From: Candidatus Kuenenia stuttgartensis
Lineage (GTDB): Bacteria; Planctomycetota; Planctomycetia; Planctomycetales; Planctomycetaceae
Direction of reading: 5' to 3'
Assembly: GCA_945861865.1 (NCBI GenBank)
Contig: CAMAWN010000029.1
Location: forward strand, 1 to 41,848
Length of the DNA stretch: 41,848 bases
A model generated the notes under the pieces. The model searched no databases and was not told where the DNA came from. It worked only from the letters and a program-made list of their open reading frames with translations. Numbering within the stretch: position 1 is the stretch's first letter; each line of letters begins with the position of its first letter. Positions 25,401 to 32,835 of the stretch are shown here, piece after piece. The position numbers were made by a program, and so were the translations under genes.

Positions 25401-25500
25401 GCTTGAGCGACTCTTCGGGCGAGAGCGGACTTTTCGCAGCATCCGCCGCCTCGGCAGCAACGGCGATCAACAGCAGGACACAAATCACAAATGCTCGCAT
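22420..25500 (-). CDS. Secreted PVC-type membrane-bound dehydrogenase with HEAT repeats and C-terminal heme domain
   Basis: A 1026-residue exported protein. A signal peptide covers 1-20 (ending AVAAEA). The N-terminal beta-propeller (about 40-440) is of the planctomycete/verrucomicrobial 'membrane-bound dehydrogenase' type, with blades marked by FDEYGRLWVVE, FGPDGWIYVANGL and NGPDGALYVVDMYR. A HEAT-like helical section (about 470-850) follows. A C-terminal heme-binding domain has CSTCH at 894-898 and the continuation APDISD, DILDPNKAI. Sugar or alcohol oxidation with electron transfer to heme is assumed for the family, not shown. ATG 25500 is supported by AGGAG 7 bases upstream. Two oddities: a purine-rich simple repeat encodes about residues 197-220, and bases about 23150-24190 are visibly less GC-rich than the rest. 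Confidence 0.9.
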   Translation of the reverse strand: MRAFVICVLLLIAVAAEAADAAKSPLSPEESLKHFVLADKNLQIEIVAAEPEVIDPVAIQFDEYGRLWVVELSDYPNGPEPGKPPLSRIKLLEDKNGDGRYETAHIFADKLLFATGVQPWDGGVIVTLAGEVAYFKDTDGDHKADVRETWFTGFAQANPQLRANHPTFGPDGWIYVANGLRGGNVIAVKKDWPVKIEGETGRRGEGEKDKLQSSTPPPPQPVSLTGRDFKFDPLTGRYEAISGNGQFGLTFDAWGNRFVCDNRHPCRQVIFEEDFIKRCPHVAFPAVVHDVILPDDKNQVFPLTSAWTTSNLHAGTFTAACGVCVYTGDWLPEEFRGNVFVCEPTGNLVQRAVLEPDGVTFKSRNPYTEAQRDFLASRDDWFRPVDLQNGPDGALYVVDMYRAVIEHPEWVPDELKQRPDTWLGNDKGRIYRIRPKGERPKRESSVSVTNLDASFNSTNGWHRVTTSRVIHQGYAKSESATLVRPLLAESRCLTLQARLLRDRQIVAGRDVLLWLSPTNARVREEATRLLATTEDADIDDATKLGLLLSLFGDNDSRVRWRAAQGLAFDEIQDATLVKKLVRRAIADAGDPWMRLTILGTLQKNAVAVLDGILVWMDYSDQSDERTQLGRVILVGSICEQIPTLANNDAQLNSLVAETISRLAEFSNRQKNLAPVQDPSLVVPATVLLALEKGLLRKGKTLSATHPSFPHRVHELIDLFLKDAADVVRYRADLDHNVESALLATRLLRLGNLRQVGKALKNAAEMSTNQSLRLAAVESFASFQTPEVDAWLVERYRSETPAIRRAILAALFASKERQLRLLETIEQGQIAATELGPVQVNQMTQAKDETLRERAKTVLAAAAPASRHEVLDAYRPALALTADPKRGREVFVKNCSTCHRVDNVGVNVAPDISDTRTKKPEQLLLDILDPNKAIDANYFAYAVALKDGTVQSGVITSETATSISLKQPEGKVLTLLRTDIDELRNTGLSLMPVGVEKNVDQQAMADLVFWLKNWRYLDGKVPATSLK
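24879..24909. repeat. In-gene purine-rich tandem repeat
   Basis: On the minus strand this is a run of GGGGAGAC-like units encoding GETGRRGEGEKDK inside the propeller of the heme-domain protein. An AT-richer spacer and a second G/C-only stretch (24844-24857) follow, so the whole insertion is about 70 bases, in frame. Confidence 0.75.
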
Positions 25501-25549
25501 GCGAGAACTCCTGTCAGACGGCGATGCCAATCAGCGACGGCGGCGAATG

Positions 25550-26683
25550 CTACCACGGCGAGCGAATGAAGAAACCACCCGGTTGGCGGCGGATGAGGCG
25601 TTTCATTTCGAGGACCGTCAGGGTCGAGAGGACTCGCGGCAGTTCCATTTGGCTGCGGGCGATGATTTCGTCTTGCAGCGTCGGATCGGCTCCGATCAGG
25701 TTGAGGATGTGCCGTTCGATTTCGTTGAGCGAAAGTTCGCGCAGGCTGTGAACCGTCTCGCCACTGTCGGATGCGACCGAGATCGGCTTCGTGAGCGGGC
25801 CGATCGCGGCCAGGATGTCATCGACGTGGCGAATCAGCGTGACTCCGTCGCGAATCAAATCGTGGCAGCCTTCGCTGGCAAGGCTGTCAATGCGGCCGGG
25901 AACGGCGAGCACCTCGCGACCTTGTTCCATCGCATGCCGAGCGGTGTGCAACGCGCCGCTGCTGCGGCCGGCTTCGATGACCACGACGGCGACCGACAGG
26001 CCGCTGATGATGCGGTTCCGCTGCGGAAAGTGTCCCGCGTGCGGCGTTTGATGCAGCTTGAACTCGGTCAGCAAGGCTCCATGCGCGGCAACCTGATCAG
26101 CAAGTTCGCGATGCTCTGGCGGATAAACTTCCGCGAGGCCGGTGCCCATCACGGCAATGGTTCGCCCGCCACCGCTGAGTGCTCCTTGGTGCGCCGCTGC
26201 ATCGATCCCGCGAGCCAATCCGCTGATGATTGTGACGCCCGCACGAGCTAGTGAATTTGCGAATTTCTCCGCCTGCTGCCGGCCGTACACGGTGCAGCGT
26301 CGCGAGCCGACAATCGCGACAGCGAGTTCGTCCTGTGGCTGAATGTCGCCACGGCAGTACAGCAACAGCGGCGGATCGCAGATGCGTTCGATCGCTTTCG
26401 GGTACTCGGCCGAACCGCGTCGCAGCAGTTTGACGCCGCGCTTGCGGGCCTCTTCGAGTTCCTGTTCCGCATCGCGGCCGAGTTTCGAGGCGGCGATCGA
26501 CATCGCGATCTTCGGTCCGATGCCTGCGACTTCTTCCAGTTGAGCAAGGCTCGCGGTGAGCACACCGGCCGCCGAGCCGAAGTGGTCGAGCAGAAGTTGC
26601 GAGTGTCTCGGCCCGATGCCATTGACCAAGTGCAGACGCAGTTGGCTGAGCAGTTCGTCGTCAGTGGCATTGGGGGCGGACAT
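25550..26683 (-). CDS. dprA: DNA-processing protein A
   Basis: A 377-residue DprA/Smf. It loads RecA on incoming single-stranded DNA during natural transformation. An N-terminal helix-hairpin-helix pair (about 18-65, with NGIGPRHS and AGIGPKIA) is followed by the Rossmann-like core with GSRR (126-129), SGLARGID (154-161), the GGG-RTIAVMGTG strand, HFPQRNRIISGLS (218-230) and EAGRSSGALHTAR. A C-terminal winged-helix (about 310-365) has the DprA 'LDEII..S......vl..L..LE..g.I....G..y' pattern. The start is taken at ATG 26683; an alternative ATG at 26713 adds 10 residues and neither has a Shine-Dalgarno match. No competence genes are adjacent. Confidence 0.95.
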   Translation of the reverse strand: MSAPNATDDELLSQLRLHLVNGIGPRHSQLLLDHFGSAAGVLTASLAQLEEVAGIGPKIAMSIAASKLGRDAEQELEEARKRGVKLLRRGSAEYPKAIERICDPPLLLYCRGDIQPQDELAVAIVGSRRCTVYGRQQAEKFANSLARAGVTIISGLARGIDAAAHQGALSGGGRTIAVMGTGLAEVYPPEHRELADQVAAHGALLTEFKLHQTPHAGHFPQRNRIISGLSVAVVVIEAGRSSGALHTARHAMEQGREVLAVPGRIDSLASEGCHDLIRDGVTLIRHVDDILAAIGPLTKPISVASDSGETVHSLRELSLNEIERHILNLIGADPTLQDEIIARSQMELPRVLSTLTVLEMKRLIRRQPGGFFIRSPW

Positions 26684-26770
26684 GCGGTTGTCACAGTTCA
26701 AAAACGGCATCACGGCTGTCGGTCAACGGCTGTCAGCCGAAAGGGATTGTCGAGAGGCAATATCTCAACT

Positions 26771-27012
26771 CTATGGCAGTTGCAACTGAGCGAGGGCCGC
26801 TTCGAGGGTTTGTCGCAGAACGGCGTCTTGCGGATCGAGCGTGCCGGGTGACTGTTTCACGAGTTCGTCGAGCACAGGCTGAGCAGAAATTGGTCGTCGA
26901 GGTCGCGCGGGGTCTCGGCGAGCAGTTCTTCGAGGCGTTTGATGGCTTCATCGACGTCCTCTCGCAATGCGACTTCGTCGCTACGGTCGATGGCGGGGTT
27001 CTTGCGAGTCAT
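26771..27012 (-). pseudogene. Small helical protein gene with apparent frameshift
   Basis: From ATG 27012 the minus strand reads 51 residues (MTRKNPAIDRSDEVALREDV, then DEAIKRLEELLAETPRDLDD) and stops at 26857. The -1 frame from about base 26885 continues as QPVLDELVKQSPGTLDPQDA and ends ALAQLQLP at 26771, with the same amphipathic character and codon style. Joined, they would give one protein of about 80-88 residues. Either the gene has a one-base lesion near 26880-26890, or the sequence has an error, or two tiny overlapping genes exist. I do not recognise the family. It sits between Gfo/Idh and dprA on the same strand. Both pieces are below common ORF length limits. Confidence 0.5.
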
Positions 27013-27073
27013 TTCCGTTGTTTCCACGTCGACATCGCGGCCTGCGAAAAAATGTTGGCTGCGCTGAGCGACG

Positions 27074-28177
27074 TCATAACTTCGCGTCGATGTTGACCCA
27101 GGTTTTTTTCTCGAACGATTCGAGGGTCGCGTCGGCGACCGCTTGGGCGAGCGCTCCGTGGTCGAAGCCGGGGACGCAGTCGCGGCCTTCGGTGATCGCG
27201 CTGACGAATTCCCAGACGAGGTCGTAGCGAAAGACCGTGCTGGGAACGCCGTCGTGCGGGTTGCGCGGGCTGCCGGGGATCACCAAAAACTCGCGCGGGA
27301 CCGCTTGCTTCTGCATCGTGCCACCGTGCTTGCCGAGGACGATGTTGTTCGGATCGGTGAGCTGATACGCGGCCGAGCCTTCGCTGCCGTTCACCTCCGC
27401 CCATTCGTAGCCGAAGCCGTTGTTGTGATGCCCTTTCATCAACGTGCTCCCTTCCCAGACTCCGGTCGCTCCGTTGGCGAACAGGCCGATCAACGAGGAC
27501 CAGTCATCGACCTCTGACGGAGCACATACCTGGCCGTCGTTCGTTTTCTCTCGTTTGGCGAACTGAGCGACCGCACCGCAGATCGTCTTGATCGGCCCCA
27601 TCAGGTCCATTGAGAAGTCGATGCGGTGAATCGTCATGTCGAACAGATCGCCGGCCCCGGCGAGTTTCTTGTACTGCCGCCAGCCCCAACTGGTCTCCGG
27701 CCAGTCGAGAAACCGCTGACTGCGAAAATGCCGCGGCTGACCGAGCGCACCGCTCTTCACGAGATGCCGGACGTAACGCATCGACGGAGCGAACCGATAC
27801 GTGAACGCCGTCATGTGCCGCAGGTTTTTGTCGCGAGCCGCTCGGAACATTTCGGCGGACTCAGAGAAGTTCAGCCCCAGCGGCTTCTCGCACATGACGT
27901 GCTTGCCGCCGGCGATGCAGGCCAGTGCGATCGGTTTGTGCGTGAAATTTGGTGTGGCAATGATGACCGCGTCGATGTCCGGATCGGCGGCAATCTCCTC
28001 GAACTGCGTCGTCTTTTTCGTCGGTCCCCAATCCTTCTGCCGCTGATTGAGCAGTTGCTCATTCGGATCACAGACGGCGACCAGCTCACAGCGCTGGTCG
28101 ATCCGAATTCCGGGGACGTGGTGATAATCGGAAACCGCGCCGGCTCCGATGATGGCGATGCGAACTTTGTCGAGCAT
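27074..28177 (-). CDS. Gfo/Idh/MocA-family oxidoreductase
   Basis: A 367-residue NAD(P)-dependent oxidoreductase. The N-terminal Rossmann domain carries GAGAVS (11-16), preceded by IAII, and ATPNFTHKPIAL (about 74-85). The family's EKP catalytic motif is at 97-99 (HVMCEKPLGLN). The C-terminal alpha/beta domain contains the DLFDMTIHRIDF segment with the conserved His. Substrates in this family are sugars, inositols or their derivatives; the exact one is not readable. There is no signal peptide, unlike many planctomycete members that carry a Tat leader, so it should be cytoplasmic. ATG 28177 begins the similarity. Upstream lies a 333-base divergent gap with repeats. Confidence 0.92.
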   Translation of the reverse strand: MLDKVRIAIIGAGAVSDYHHVPGIRIDQRCELVAVCDPNEQLLNQRQKDWGPTKKTTQFEEIAADPDIDAVIIATPNFTHKPIALACIAGGKHVMCEKPLGLNFSESAEMFRAARDKNLRHMTAFTYRFAPSMRYVRHLVKSGALGQPRHFRSQRFLDWPETSWGWRQYKKLAGAGDLFDMTIHRIDFSMDLMGPIKTICGAVAQFAKREKTNDGQVCAPSEVDDWSSLIGLFANGATGVWEGSTLMKGHHNNGFGYEWAEVNGSEGSAAYQLTDPNNIVLGKHGGTMQKQAVPREFLVIPGSPRNPHDGVPSTVFRYDLVWEFVSAITEGRDCVPGFDHGALAQAVADATLESFEKKTWVNIDAKL

Positions 28178-28180
28178 GGT

Positions 28181-28217
28181 GATTTGAGATTCGAGATTTC
28201 AAATTTGAAGTTGAAAC
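28181..28217. repeat. AT-rich GATTTGA/AAATTTGA repeat upstream of Gfo/Idh gene
   Basis: GATTTGAGATTCGAGATTTC followed by AAATTTGAAG. Related in unit and composition to the in-gene repeat at 7848-7880. It occupies the position of the ribosome binding site and leader of the minus-strand gene. Confidence 0.65.
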
Positions 28218-28308
28218 GGCCAGTGAAACGAGGCGGAAGAATGAGGAAAAGCTTGTGCGATGGGAAGAGCTAACCCGCCCACTAAGTCCGCCAGAAGTGG
28301 TACTGATC

Positions 28309-28379
28309 GGCGAGTGGGGGATGTGAATCCCCCGAGTCAGCCTCGCAAATTCTCGGAGGACTGACGTCCCACGCTCGCC
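28309..28379. repeat. Branched inverted-repeat element with two GTGG-footed hairpins (family E)
   Basis: The outer arms GGCGAGTGGG (28309-28318) and CCCACGCTCGCC (28368-28379) pair with a 2-base bulge. Inside, the hairpin GGGGGAT/ATCCCCC (28316-28333, loop GTGA) and a second imperfect hairpin GTCAGCCTC/GAGGACTGAC (28336-28365) can form. Read from each end, a GTGG precedes a short hairpin (28314-28333 plus; 28372-28358 minus, loop GTCA). Confidence 0.7.
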
Positions 28380-28510
28380 AATCTGCACCACGACCAGTCC
28401 ATCACGTTTCCAAGTCACGCCACCGATCAATAAAGTGGCCGTCCATCGGGAGCCTCGCTCTTCCGACTCGCCTGCGATTTCGCCCGCCTCGTTCCGCTCA
28501 GGAGTCTGTG

Positions 28511-31500
28511 ATGTTGCGATCCGTTGGGTTTTTGATCGTTGTCGGTTGTGTCTTGGGAATTGCCGTCCGAGCAGCGGATCCGACGCCGACGGCCGCCGAG
28601 TACAAGACGGCGTGGCACAAGCTGACCGTGCCGGGGACGTGGGACGATCAATCGAACGGCGTGCTCGCCAAGTTCGACGGCATCGCGTGGTATCGAGCCG
28701 AGGCCAAGATCCCGGCCGAGTGGCAAGCCACACAGGTCACACTCGCGACCGAGCAGATCGACAACGCTCACGAGGCGTACTTCAACGGCGTGAAGCTCGG
28801 CGGCGCGGGAGCGTTTCCGCCGAAGTACGAAAGCGGTTTGAAGGAGCTGAAGAAATACGTCGTCCCCTCGGAACACATCCGGTACGGCGAGGCGAACGTC
28901 GTGGCAATCCGCATCTACGACCACGACGGCAAGGGAGGCTTCAAAGGAGCGGCTCCCAGCCTCAGTGCCGGCGGGCAAACGATCCGCATGGAGGGCAAAT
29001 GGGATTTTCGACTCGGCGACGACGCGGTCTTCGCGGCTCGCGTCGACGACAATAACACTGCGAAGTTGCCGACGGCTCCAGCGTCGTTCAGCAAGATCCT
29101 GGTGTCACCTTCCAGTGCTCCGGTGGGAAAGGCTCCGGCCGATTACTCGCCGATCGTGCCGCCGACTGAAGCGATCAAGACGTTCACGGTGCCGGACGAT
29201 CTTAAACTGGAACTGGTGCTCGCCGAGCCGCACGTCAAGCAACCGCTGCACATGACCTGGGACGAACGCGGCCGGCTGTGGGTCGTGCAATATTTGCAGT
29301 ATCCGTATCCGGCCGGGTTGAAGATGGTCAGCAAGGACGTCTTCTGGAGAGCGGTCTACGACAAGGTTCCGCCGCCGCCGCCGCAGGGTGAGCCGGGGCT
29401 CGACAAGATCACGATCCACGAAGACACCGACGGCGACGGAGTGCTCGACAAGCACAAGACGTTTCTCGACGGACTGAACATCGCCACGAGTTGTGCCCTC
29501 GATCGCGACGGCGTGTGGGTGATGAACCCGCCGTACTTGCTCTTTTATCCCGACAAGAATCACGACGACGTGCCGGATGGCGACCCGGTCGTGCATCTGC
29601 AAGGCTTCGGCCTGGAGGACACGCACTCGGTCGCGAACTCGCTGCGGTGGGGACCGGACGGTTGGCTCTACGGCTGCCAAGGGAGCACGACGAGCAGCGT
29701 GGTCATGCGGCCGGGGCTCGACAAGCAGCCGGTGCATTCGATGGGGCAGCTCATCTGGCGATATCATCCGGCGACGCGCCGCTTTGAAATCTACTCCGAG
29801 GGTGGCGGCAACAGCTTCGGCTGCGAGATCGACGCCGAAGGCCGAGTCTTCTCCGGCCACAACGGCGGCGACACGCGCGGCTTTCACTACACGCAGGGCG
29901 GCTACTACCAGAAGGGCTTCAACAAGCACGGGCCGCTGTCGAACCCGTATGCCAACGGCTACTTCGCTGCGATGGGACACGCGAACGTGCCGCGGTTCAC
30001 GCACAATTTCGTCATCGATGCCGGAGCCGCGCTGCCCAACGCGCATCGAGGTCACCTGTTCGGCGTCGAGCCACTGCAAGGCCGAGTCGTCGAGGCGGAC
30101 ATTTCAAACGACCGCTCGTCGTTCAAGACGAAGGATCTCGGCTACGCGATCACTTCGACCGATCCGCGCTTTCGTCCGGTCGAGATCAAAGCCGGCCCCG
30201 ATGGAGCGATCTACGTCGCCGACATGTACGAACCGCAGATCGCGCACCGGCAACACTTCCAAGGTTTGATCGACAAGGACAATGGCCGCATCTACCGGCT
30301 GTCGGCAAAGAATTCATCGCCAACGAAGTCAGCGGACCTCGGCAAAAAGACGACGCCCGAACTGGTCGAGCATCTTCAGCAGTCAAATAAGTGGCAGCGT
30401 CAAACCGCGCTGCGGCTGATCGGACAGCGTCGCGATCGCACGGTTCTGCCGTTGCTGAAAAAGAACATCGAATCGAGCACCGGTCCGTTCGCGCTCGAAT
30501 GCCTGTGGGCGGCTTATCAGCTCGGCGGACTCGACGACGCGTTCGCGCAGATGTGCCTCGCTCACAAAGAGCCGCTCGTCCGCGAATGGACGGTACGGCT
30601 GAGCGGTGACATGCCGCTCGACCTGGCCGCCGCTGCGAACGCCACCGGCCGCGCCGTGCCCGGACCGCGACAGGTGCAGGACGCACATCTGATGGGGCAT
30701 CGATTTGGTGAAACACGCACATCAATTCCGCTGGCTCGCAAGCTGGTCGATGTTGCGAAATCCGAAACTTACGTTCGAGTCCGCAGCCAACTCGCCTCGA
30801 CCGCCAAACGCCTGCCGGCCGATCAAGCGTTGCCGCTGATCGACGCCTTGTCGCTGCACAACGAGGACGCCGACGACATTCACATCCCGCTGTTGTTGTG
30901 GTGGGCGCTGGAATCGAAAGCGACCAAGAACTCGGCTTTGATCGTCAACCTGTTCAAGAACCCGGAGGTCTGGAAACGGCCGCTCGTCGAGAAACATCTG
31001 GTTTCGCGCACAATGCAACGCTTCGCTCAGGCCAGCACACGCAACGATCTGCTTGTCGCCGCCGAACTGCTGGCGAAGGCTCCGACTGCCGAGCACAGAC
31101 AAGAACTCTTGAAGGGCTTCGAGGCCGCATTCAAGGGCCGGCCGCTCAGCGGACTGCCGGACGAACTCGTCAAGGAAATCACCGAGGCTGGTGGCGGATC
31201 GCTCGCGCTGCGCGTCCGTCAGAAGGACGCAGCTGCCATCGACGAGGCTCTCAAGCTCGTCGTCGTCGAACCGGCGGCTCCGCCCGATCCAAAACAAAAA
31301 GCCGCTGCCGAAGAGGCGAAGACGCGACGCATCGAACTCGTGCAAACGCTCGGCGACATTCAGCCGAGCGGTTCGGTCAATGTGCTGATCTCGATGGCGA
31401 AGACGGCGGCGGACAATGACGTCCGATCGGCCGTGCTGACCGCATTGCTCGGCTACAAAGACAAAGCGATCGGCTCGGAAGTGTTGACCGTCTTCACCAG

Positions 31501-32182
31501 CCTGCACGACGACGTGCAATCGGTCGCGCTGACGTTGCTCACCAGCCGTCCGGTTTGGGCACGGCAACTCGTGGAAGCGATCGACGGCGGCAAGCTCAAG
31601 CCCGACGTGCTGCCGATGGACGTCGTTCGCAAGCTGACGTTTCTCAAAGACGACAAGCTGGCCGCACTGGTCAAGAAGCACTGGCCGAAGCTCGAAGGAG
31701 CCAGCACGACCGAGATGCAGGAATTGATCGCTCGATTCGCGTCGGTCGCCAAATCCGAAGGGGGCGAGCCGTTCGAGGGCAAGAAGATTTTCATGCAGTC
31801 GTGCGGCAAGTGTCACCTGCTGTTCGGCGAGGGTGGCCGTATCGGCCCCGATCTGACGACGTTCAAACGAGACGACGTGCAGCACATCCTCACGAACGTC
31901 ATCAACCCCAGCGCCGAAATCCGCGAGGGCTTTGAAGCGATCGTCGTCGTCACCAATGACGGCCGCACGATCACCGGTTTCCGCGCCGACCAAGACGCTC
32001 GCGTCTTGGTCGTGCGAGGCATCGATGGCCAGAATATCTCGATCAACCGCGACAACATCGAAGAAACTGTCCCGCAGAAGAAATCGCTGATGCCGGAGGG
32101 GTTGCTCAACAATCTCACCGAAGAACAGGTCCGCAACCTCTTCACTTATTTGCGAGTCGGACAGCCACTGAACTCGCAGTAG
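28511..32182 (+). CDS. Secreted PVC-type dehydrogenase with N-terminal beta-sandwich, HEAT repeats and heme domain
   Basis: A 1223-residue exported protein. A signal peptide covers about 1-20 (VGCVLGIAVRAAD). An N-terminal jelly-roll or galactose-binding-like domain (about 28-165; WHKLTVPGTWDD, YFNGVKLGG) is absent from its relative at 22420-25500. Next come a propeller of the membrane-bound dehydrogenase type (about 200-600; WDERGRLWVVQYLQYPYPAG, RWGPDGWLYGCQGS), HEAT-like repeats (about 610-1080), and a heme domain with CGKCH at 1098-1102 followed by GGRIGPDL. ATG 28511 is preferred over GTG 28508 because AGGAG (28500-28504) is then 6 bases away. It is the first gene of a probable operon with a two-TM protein and a TPR kinase. 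Reaction unknown; polysaccharide-derived substrates are a guess from the sandwich domain. Confidence 0.9.
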   Translation: MLRSVGFLIVVGCVLGIAVRAADPTPTAAEYKTAWHKLTVPGTWDDQSNGVLAKFDGIAWYRAEAKIPAEWQATQVTLATEQIDNAHEAYFNGVKLGGAGAFPPKYESGLKELKKYVVPSEHIRYGEANVVAIRIYDHDGKGGFKGAAPSLSAGGQTIRMEGKWDFRLGDDAVFAARVDDNNTAKLPTAPASFSKILVSPSSAPVGKAPADYSPIVPPTEAIKTFTVPDDLKLELVLAEPHVKQPLHMTWDERGRLWVVQYLQYPYPAGLKMVSKDVFWRAVYDKVPPPPPQGEPGLDKITIHEDTDGDGVLDKHKTFLDGLNIATSCALDRDGVWVMNPPYLLFYPDKNHDDVPDGDPVVHLQGFGLEDTHSVANSLRWGPDGWLYGCQGSTTSSVVMRPGLDKQPVHSMGQLIWRYHPATRRFEIYSEGGGNSFGCEIDAEGRVFSGHNGGDTRGFHYTQGGYYQKGFNKHGPLSNPYANGYFAAMGHANVPRFTHNFVIDAGAALPNAHRGHLFGVEPLQGRVVEADISNDRSSFKTKDLGYAITSTDPRFRPVEIKAGPDGAIYVADMYEPQIAHRQHFQGLIDKDNGRIYRLSAKNSSPTKSADLGKKTTPELVEHLQQSNKWQRQTALRLIGQRRDRTVLPLLKKNIESSTGPFALECLWAAYQLGGLDDAFAQMCLAHKEPLVREWTVRLSGDMPLDLAAAANATGRAVPGPRQVQDAHLMGHRFGETRTSIPLARKLVDVAKSETYVRVRSQLASTAKRLPADQALPLIDALSLHNEDADDIHIPLLLWWALESKATKNSALIVNLFKNPEVWKRPLVEKHLVSRTMQRFAQASTRNDLLVAAELLAKAPTAEHRQELLKGFEAAFKGRPLSGLPDELVKEITEAGGGSLALRVRQKDAAAIDEALKLVVVEPAAPPDPKQKAAAEEAKTRRIELVQTLGDIQPSGSVNVLISMAKTAADNDVRSAVLTALLGYKDKAIGSEVLTVFTSLHDDVQSVALTLLTSRPVWARQLVEAIDGGKLKPDVLPMDVVRKLTFLKDDKLAALVKKHWPKLEGASTTEMQELIARFASVAKSEGGEPFEGKKIFMQSCGKCHLLFGEGGRIGPDLTTFKRDDVQHILTNVINPSAEIREGFEAIVVVTNDGRTITGFRADQDARVLVVRGIDGQNISINRDNIEETVPQKKSLMPEGLLNNLTEEQVRNLFTYLRVGQPLNSQ

Positions 32183-32216
32183 CGCCAACCAAAAATCCCC
32201 AATCGAAAATCCCATC

Positions 32217-32813
32217 ATGTGGTTCACGGAAACACCTTGGCCGCCGATCATCGGATTGTGTGTCGTCGGCGTGTTGCTGTTTCTGGGCGGGTTGTCGCAG
32301 CGGAAGGCAGTGTTCTTGGCGGGAGTCGCCTTGTGCCTCGCGTTGTGCGGGGTCGTGTTTGTCGTCGAGCAGCAGATCGTCACCGAGCGTGAGCGAGTCG
32401 AGCAGCGTCTGCTGGATTTCGCGGCGGCGTTTCAACAGGACTCGATGCGGCAAGGCTTGGTGAATTTGGTGGTCCCCGGGCCGGAACCGGCTTCGCTGAG
32501 TCACATCTCGGCATCGGCGGATGGCACGAGACGAATGGCTGAAGCCGCGCTGAAGCTCGTCGATCTCCCCGAAGCGGTGCGAATCTCGGACGTGCGGACG
32601 ACGATGAGCAACAACGACTCGCGAGCGGTCACGCAGTTTCGAGCCTCCGCCACTGTCCGAGCGGGAAGCTCTGCCGATGTCGGCGTCCACCAGCCAACTC
32701 GCTGGGAACTGACGTGGCAACGGGAAAAGGGAGACTGGAAGATTCTCCGCGCCACGCGATTGCACTTCATGTCCGGCGAGGCGTTGCAGAATCCGTTCAC
32801 AAACCGCGAGTAG
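32217..32813 (+). CDS. Two-TM membrane protein with NTF2-like C-terminal domain
   Basis: I do not recognise a named family. The 198-residue protein has two transmembrane helices near the N-terminus (about 9-26 and 31-50), then a soluble part of about 145 residues. Its end, RWELTWQREKGDWKILRATR, and the 'e..rv...l..fa.af...d...l..lv' pattern at about 55-90 resemble SnoaL/NTF2-like folds. With both helices at the start the soluble domain would be on the cytoplasmic side if the N-terminus is inside. The gene is 34 bases after the heme-domain gene and 22 bases before the TPR kinase, so the three are probably co-transcribed. Function unknown. Confidence 0.75.
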   Translation: MWFTETPWPPIIGLCVVGVLLFLGGLSQRKAVFLAGVALCLALCGVVFVVEQQIVTERERVEQRLLDFAAAFQQDSMRQGLVNLVVPGPEPASLSHISASADGTRRMAEAALKLVDLPEAVRISDVRTTMSNNDSRAVTQFRASATVRAGSSADVGVHQPTRWELTWQREKGDWKILRATRLHFMSGEALQNPFTNRE

Positions 32814-32835
32814 ACTCGGCAAGAAGGAGACAGCC

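Larger units (their letters stand above)
28178..28510. other. Divergent intergenic region with two repeat elements
   Basis: The 333 bases between the Gfo/Idh gene and the large heme-domain gene hold no gene I can support. They contain an AT-rich GATTTGAGATT-type repeat next to the Gfo/Idh start (28181-28217) and a branched inverted-repeat element (28309-28379). Promoters for both flanking genes must lie here, but I cannot assign boxes. Confidence 0.6.

Noticed and set aside
24250-25569. Plus-strand frame of 439 codons opposite the heme-domain gene
   Set aside because: Antisense shadow; the minus strand has a signal peptide, propeller motifs and CxxCH.
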